From contig NZ_OY856306.1 of assembly GCF_963693435.1 (NCBI RefSeq), positions 496,001 through 560,000 on the forward strand: 64,000 nt of DNA. The letters are read 5' to 3'. This DNA is from Pasteurella atlantica (GTDB taxonomy: Bacteria; Pseudomonadota; Gammaproteobacteria; Enterobacterales; Pasteurellaceae). The position numbers and the translations under genes were made by a program. Position 1 is the first letter of the stretch; each line of letters starts with the position of its first letter. The notes beneath the pieces are model-generated. The model saw only the letters and a program-made list of their open reading frames with translations, was not told the origin of the DNA and searched no databases. Shown piece by piece: positions 60,446 to 64,000 of the stretch.

Positions 60446-61300
60446 ATGGAATTAATTATAGTGAGCGGGAGATCCGGTTCAGGAAAATCTGTTGCTTTAC
60501 GAGTATTAGAAGATATGGGGTACTATTGTGTTGATAATATGCCACTTTCTTTAATTCCAAATTTAGTCAATATTTTATCTAAAACTGAAACAGCCATTGT
60601 CATTAGTTTAGATATTCGTAATTTCCCTAATCATATTGCTAAACCTGATCAAATTTTTGCGGAATTGCCGACGTATTTAGATACTCGTTTCATTTTTTTA
60701 GATTGTGATCCTCAGGTTTTAGTTCAACGTTATAGCGATTCTCGTCGGTTACATCCCCTTTCTACACAAAATTTGTCTTTAACTGGTGCAATTGAATTTG
60801 AAAATAAAATTCTTGAACCTTTATATCAATATGCGAATGACATAATAGATACCACGCATCTTTCCACTCATCAACTGGCGGATAAATTAAGAAATTTATT
60901 AAGAGGTGATGAAACAAAAGAATTGCATATTATTTTTGAATCTTTTGGTTTTAAATATGGTATTCCGACAGATGCAGATTATGTTTTCGATGTGCGTTTT
61001 CTTCCAAATCCACACTGGGATATTCATCTTCGCCCAATGACTGGTCTTGAAAAACCCGTTCAAAATTTTCTATCAGATCATCAAATTGTAAATCAGTTTA
61101 TCCATCAAACCACCGATTATCTGTTGACTTGGTTACCTGATCTTAAAAAGAATAATCGTAGTTATCTTACTATTGCAATTGGTTGTACTGGCGGTAAACA
61201 TCGTTCTGTTTTTGTGGCAGAAAAATTATTTGAAGAGTTTAAATGTAAAAATCATAATGTGAAAATTCGCCATCGTCAGTTAGAGTCACTAAATGTATAA
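60446..61300 (+). CDS. rapZ: RNase adapter protein RapZ
   Basis: 284 residues. Walker [22 protein letters not shown]-terminal domain with [20 protein letters not shown] and [16 protein letters not shown]. It directs RNase E to the GlmZ small RNA in E. coli and so tunes GlmS. It starts 3 bp after ptsN, as in relatives. Confidence 0.96.
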   Translation: MELIIVSGRSGSGKSVALRVLEDMGYYCVDNMPLSLIPNLVNILSKTETAIVISLDIRNFPNHIAKPDQIFAELPTYLDTRFIFLDCDPQVLVQRYSDSRRLHPLSTQNLSLTGAIEFENKILEPLYQYANDIIDTTHLSTHQLADKLRNLLRGDETKELHIIFESFGFKYGIPTDADYVFDVRFLPNPHWDIHLRPMTGLEKPVQNFLSDHQIVNQFIHQTTDYLLTWLPDLKKNNRSYLTIAIGCTGGKHRSVFVAEKLFEEFKCKNHNVKIRHRQLESLNV

Positions 61301-61362
61301 ACAAAATTAAAACTATTTGTTATAATGCGTCGTCAATATTTAAATATAATCAAGGAAAAATT

Positions 61363-62862
61363 ATGAACAGCGAAAATACAAATGTAATAGCCAATGATGA
61401 AATTGATTTACTGGCTATGTTTAAAAACCTTTTTAAACAAAGAGGGCTAATTATTGCTTTCACACTCGCTTTCTTTTTATTTGCGTTAGCTTTTCAATTT
61501 TCAAAGTTAGCATTTTACACACCAAAAACAGTGAATTACCCTATTGCAATTGAGTTTATTTCTTCTAGTGATAGTCGTTATCCTAATGGCGTAAAATTTT
61601 CTCCAGAAGATATCATTGTGCCAGAGAACATAAAACTAGCACTAGAAGATACGAATATAGATGCTGATATTCGAGGAGTATCTAAGGCTATATCAATTGA
61701 AGCAACAAATTCTTTAATAAAAATTGCAGAAAATACCTTATTAAATAATTTATCGAATAAAAAAATCACGAAAGACCAAGTAGAAGAAACAAAAGCATCC
61801 TTAGATTTACTTAAAAATAATGCGAAAACGTATGTAACTTTAAGTTTGGACTTATCTCAGATCAAACTTTCTGAAAATGATGCAAAAAAATTACTTAAAG
61901 CGGTGACAACAGAATGGTCTAAAAATGCGGTAACTAAGGGGTTAGTTAGCCCAAATATTTCTTATCCGCAAGAAGCATTTGTTTATGATAAAAATGCGGT
62001 GATTATTGATAATTATGATAAGTTATTAAATTATAGTAAAGGCGTAGAGGTTGCATTGGAAAAACTATCAATGCTCGATGGAAGTAATTCTATTTCTGTA
62101 AATAACCATAACCTTAATGATCTTACTCGTACAATAAAAGATGTGATTGATAATGATATTAATGTAATGCGATCTTATACCTATTCCATTTCACCAGAAT
62201 TAGTTAAGAATAATAAATTACTAGAGATGCAAATTTTTTCACAACTTAGAGTAAAAGAATTAGATAGAGCCGAAATAAATAAAAAAATAGCCGCTTATGA
62301 TTTTATTTTAAGTAAATTGAGTACAAATATAGAGAGTAGTAATACGGTACAGCAACCATTGAAAAATCCATCTATTGAAGCAAGTATGGATAAAAGTATG
62401 CTAAATGATTTATTACATTTAGGCTCACAATTATCATCATCAGAGCTTAAGAAAGAAATTATTAATAAAAGAATTGCAGCTTCAGAAAAATTATTTTCAT
62501 TGGAAAAAGAAATCGATATGATTGCTGGTAGCATAAGTAGCATAAGTAGCATAAGTAGCATAAGTGATACTGAAAATCAACAAAAAACCATTGCTATGAT
62601 ACCAACTATTTTCGAAAATACGGTAAAAAAAGTGAATGAATCACAGAAAATCTTTATGATATTATTAAATGAATATAAAAAGTTGTCTATGAATAAGAGT
62701 AGTTCTCTTTATAGTACTGTAGCAGAACCTTATATCGCAAATTCATTTGGTTTTAATTTGAAAAAATCATTAATTATTCTATTTGCATCAACCTTTATGG
62801 GATTATTTATTGGAATGGGAATTGCTTTGTTGCGTTCAGCATTTTTATCAAATAAAAAATAA
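61363..62862 (+). CDS. Wzz-like chain-length determinant protein, unusually long
   Basis: 499 residues. The N-terminal NDEIDLLAMFKNLFKQRGLI and a membrane segment (about 29-48) resemble Wzz co-polymerases, and a second membrane segment (about 468-488) precedes a short cytoplasmic end (RSAFLSNKK). The periplasmic part (about 50-465) is largely helical and about 150 residues longer than in standard Wzz proteins of 325-380. The proline-rich stretch usual before the second segment is missing. A four-copy in-frame 9-bp repeat lies at codons about 390-401. AAGGAAAAATT precedes the ATG. It probably sets the chain length of a surface polysaccharide or enterobacterial common antigen. Confidence 0.75.
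   Translation: MNSENTNVIANDEIDLLAMFKNLFKQRGLIIAFTLAFFLFALAFQFSKLAFYTPKTVNYPIAIEFISSSDSRYPNGVKFSPEDIIVPENIKLALEDTNIDADIRGVSKAISIEATNSLIKIAENTLLNNLSNKKITKDQVEETKASLDLLKNNAKTYVTLSLDLSQIKLSENDAKKLLKAVTTEWSKNAVTKGLVSPNISYPQEAFVYDKNAVIIDNYDKLLNYSKGVEVALEKLSMLDGSNSISVNNHNLNDLTRTIKDVIDNDINVMRSYTYSISPELVKNNKLLEMQIFSQLRVKELDRAEINKKIAAYDFILSKLSTNIESSNTVQQPLKNPSIEASMDKSMLNDLLHLGSQLSSSELKKEIINKRIAASEKLFSLEKEIDMIAGSISSISSISSISDTENQQKTIAMIPTIFENTVKKVNESQKIFMILLNEYKKLSMNKSSSLYSTVAEPYIANSFGFNLKKSLIILFASTFMGLFIGMGIALLRSAFLSNKK
62531..62566 (+). repeat. Four tandem copies of a 9-bp unit in the Wzz-like gene
   Basis: GCATAAGTA is repeated three times exactly and once as GCATAAGTG. It encodes Ser-Ile-Ser units in frame. 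Gain or loss of a unit would keep the frame. Confidence 0.95.
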
Positions 62863-62929
62863 AATTTAGGTAGGTATAAAGGACAAAATGTCTTTTATAC
62901 CTCAATTTTGTGTAGAAAACATATTACCA

Positions 62930-63850
62930 CTACTTCTTACGCTTAGCTCTTGGGTGAGCGGCATCATAAACATTAGCAAGATGTTGAAAATCTAAGTGTG
63001 TATAGACTTGAGTTGTGGAAAGGCTTGAATGTCCTAAAAGTTCTTGTACTGCTCTTAAATCACCACTTCCTTCTAACATCTGTGTAGCAAAAGAGTGGCG
63101 GAGTTTATGAGGATGTAAGTGTGTTTCTAACCCCTGCTTTTGTCCCCATTTTTTCATAATAAGTTGAATTGCACGTTGTGAAATTCTAGTACCTCGAGTA
63201 TTTAAAAATAATGCCTCTTCTGTAGGTTTAAATTGAAGACGTACCTCTAACCATTTTTGTAATACTGCTATCGCTTTTGAACCAATAGGTAAAATTCGCT
63301 CTTTACTTCCTTTTCCTAATACTCGCACTTCTTTAGTCTTAAAATCAATGTCGCCTAAATTAATGCCTTGTAATTCTGCTAAGCGAAGTCCAGAACTATA
63401 GGTTAGTTCCATCATTGCAAGATCTCGCCAATCTGTGGCTTTTTCAGGAGTAAAATCCAGTAAATGGGAAAGTTGTTCAGCATCTATATTTTTAGGAAGG
63501 TGTTTTCCTTGTTTAGGTGCTTTAATACCTTGTGCAGGATTGACCGTCATTTTTTCACTGCGTATTAAATAGTTAAAAAACTGACGGAGTGCTGAAAGAC
63601 GAAGATTAATGCTTTTTGCTCCCAAATTTGCTTTATGACTTTGTGTTAAAATCCAACGCACTGTACTAGGTTGGATATCTTGCCATTGAGTGATTTGTGC
63701 TTGCACAAGCAACTCTGCCACTGCTTTAAGTTGGCGTTGATAATTGGTAACAGTATGTATGCTGGCTTGTCGCTCAATACGTAGAAAATCCCAGTAAGGT
63801 TGTGTTTGAGCGAGAAGCCTTTGTACTTCAAGATTTATTATTTCAGACAT
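62930..63850 (-). CDS. xerC: Tyrosine recombinase XerC
   Basis: 306 residues. With XerD it resolves chromosome dimers at dif. The N-terminal SAM-like core-binding domain (about 15-100) precedes the catalytic domain with [10 protein letters not shown] (first Arg), [12 protein letters not shown] (Lys), [11 protein letters not shown] (His-x2-Arg), [14 protein letters not shown] (His and the nucleophilic Tyr). The C-terminal [19 protein letters not shown] is typical of XerC rather than XerD. Confidence 0.95.
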   Translation of the reverse strand: MSEIINLEVQRLLAQTQPYWDFLRIERQASIHTVTNYQRQLKAVAELLVQAQITQWQDIQPSTVRWILTQSHKANLGAKSINLRLSALRQFFNYLIRSEKMTVNPAQGIKAPKQGKHLPKNIDAEQLSHLLDFTPEKATDWRDLAMMELTYSSGLRLAELQGINLGDIDFKTKEVRVLGKGSKERILPIGSKAIAVLQKWLEVRLQFKPTEEALFLNTRGTRISQRAIQLIMKKWGQKQGLETHLHPHKLRHSFATQMLEGSGDLRAVQELLGHSSLSTTQVYTHLDFQHLANVYDAAHPRAKRKK

Positions 63851-63889
63851 ACTTGCAGTATAGAATAAAATATTAAAATAGAAAATAGA

Positions 63890-64000
63890 TTATTTTTGCA
63901 ATAAATCACGAATTTCAGTCAGTAATTCTTCTTGAGTTGGAGCTTTTGGTTTTTTCTCTTCCTCTTCTATTTCTGCTTTTTTCATTTTATTGATTACTTT
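63890..64000 (-). CDS. mscL: Large-conductance mechanosensitive channel, C-terminal part (cut by window edge)
   Basis: The reverse strand enters the window as KVINKMKKAEIEEEEKK, continues PKAPTQEELLTEIRDLLQK and stops with TAA at 63890-63892. This is the cytoplasmic C-terminal helix of MscL (E. coli: LINKLNRKKEEP...EEVLLTEIRDLL). The membrane part lies outside. MscL opens under strong osmotic downshock. Confidence 0.88.
   Translation of the reverse strand, partial: KVINKMKKAEIEEEEKKPKAPTQEELLTEIRDLLQK

Noticed and set aside
62295-62561. Minus-strand leucine/methionine-rich frame (MLLMLLMLLM) in the Wzz-like gene
   Set aside because: It is the reverse reading of the 9-bp repeat and neighbouring coding sequence, not a separate gene.

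Overview
The window comes from an AT-rich gammaproteobacterium of the family Pasteurellaceae. The core proteins resemble those of Haemophilus and Actinobacillus. The block from crp through yheU, slmA, dut, coaBC and radC to rpmB and rpmG, and the lptCAB-ptsN-rapZ cluster without rpoN, match the order I know from H. influenzae. The DNA-uptake words are of the ACAAGCGGT type with TTTGCAAA nearby, which points to the Actinobacillus pleuropneumoniae / Mannheimia side of the family, not the H. influenzae AAGTGCGGT side. I cannot name a species.

Layout. 1-8.9 kb: the 5' end of argS, a SlyB-type lipoprotein, a RhuM remnant, then gltB, gltD and glnA (the GS-GOGAT ammonia-assimilation genes). 9.0-23.0 kb: the complete S10, spc and alpha ribosomal-protein operons with secY, rpoA, their leaders and terminators. 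23.0-25.5 kb: a dead IS630-type transposase, glpT and its control region. 25.5-27.5 kb: rpsP-rimM-trmD-rplS. 27.6-32.3 kb: crp, yheU, slmA, dut and coaBC on the minus strand, then radC and rpmB-rpmG on the plus strand. 32.3-39.7 kb: a DUF2569 membrane protein, prfA, a YchJ-like protein, a small trimeric autotransporter, recG, dtd and yihY.

39.7-44.2 kb is an accessory island. It holds a truncated chondroitin-sulfate-ABC-lyase-like fragment, an unrecognised ORF that starts in a palindrome, a DUF1203 protein, an AAA/DUF4143 ATPase, and three small genes that look like orphan immunity genes (one is SMI1/KNR4, SUKH). Two of these three are preceded by copies of the same roughly 46-bp module, which carries Bacteroidota-like promoter words. 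This is the least explained part of the window and looks like a horizontally acquired, cassette-like block.

44.2-51.4 kb: rbsD-rbsK without the ribose transporter, mtnN, a YccS-type membrane protein, a WG-repeat secreted protein, lpxM and tRNA-Ser(GGA). 51.4-64 kb: an NlpE-like lipoprotein, a DciA-type protein, secM with a divergent arrest peptide, secA, mutT, orn, tsaE, amiB, lptC-lptA-lptB, ptsN, rapZ, a large Wzz-like protein, xerC and the 3' end of mscL.

Most of the window is housekeeping: translation, protein export, envelope assembly (LptABC, LpxM, SlyB, AmiB) and nitrogen assimilation. Several convergent or operon-end gaps are filled by pairs of uptake words in inverted orientation that could double as transcription terminators. 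All family assignments come from reading the translations; no search was run.
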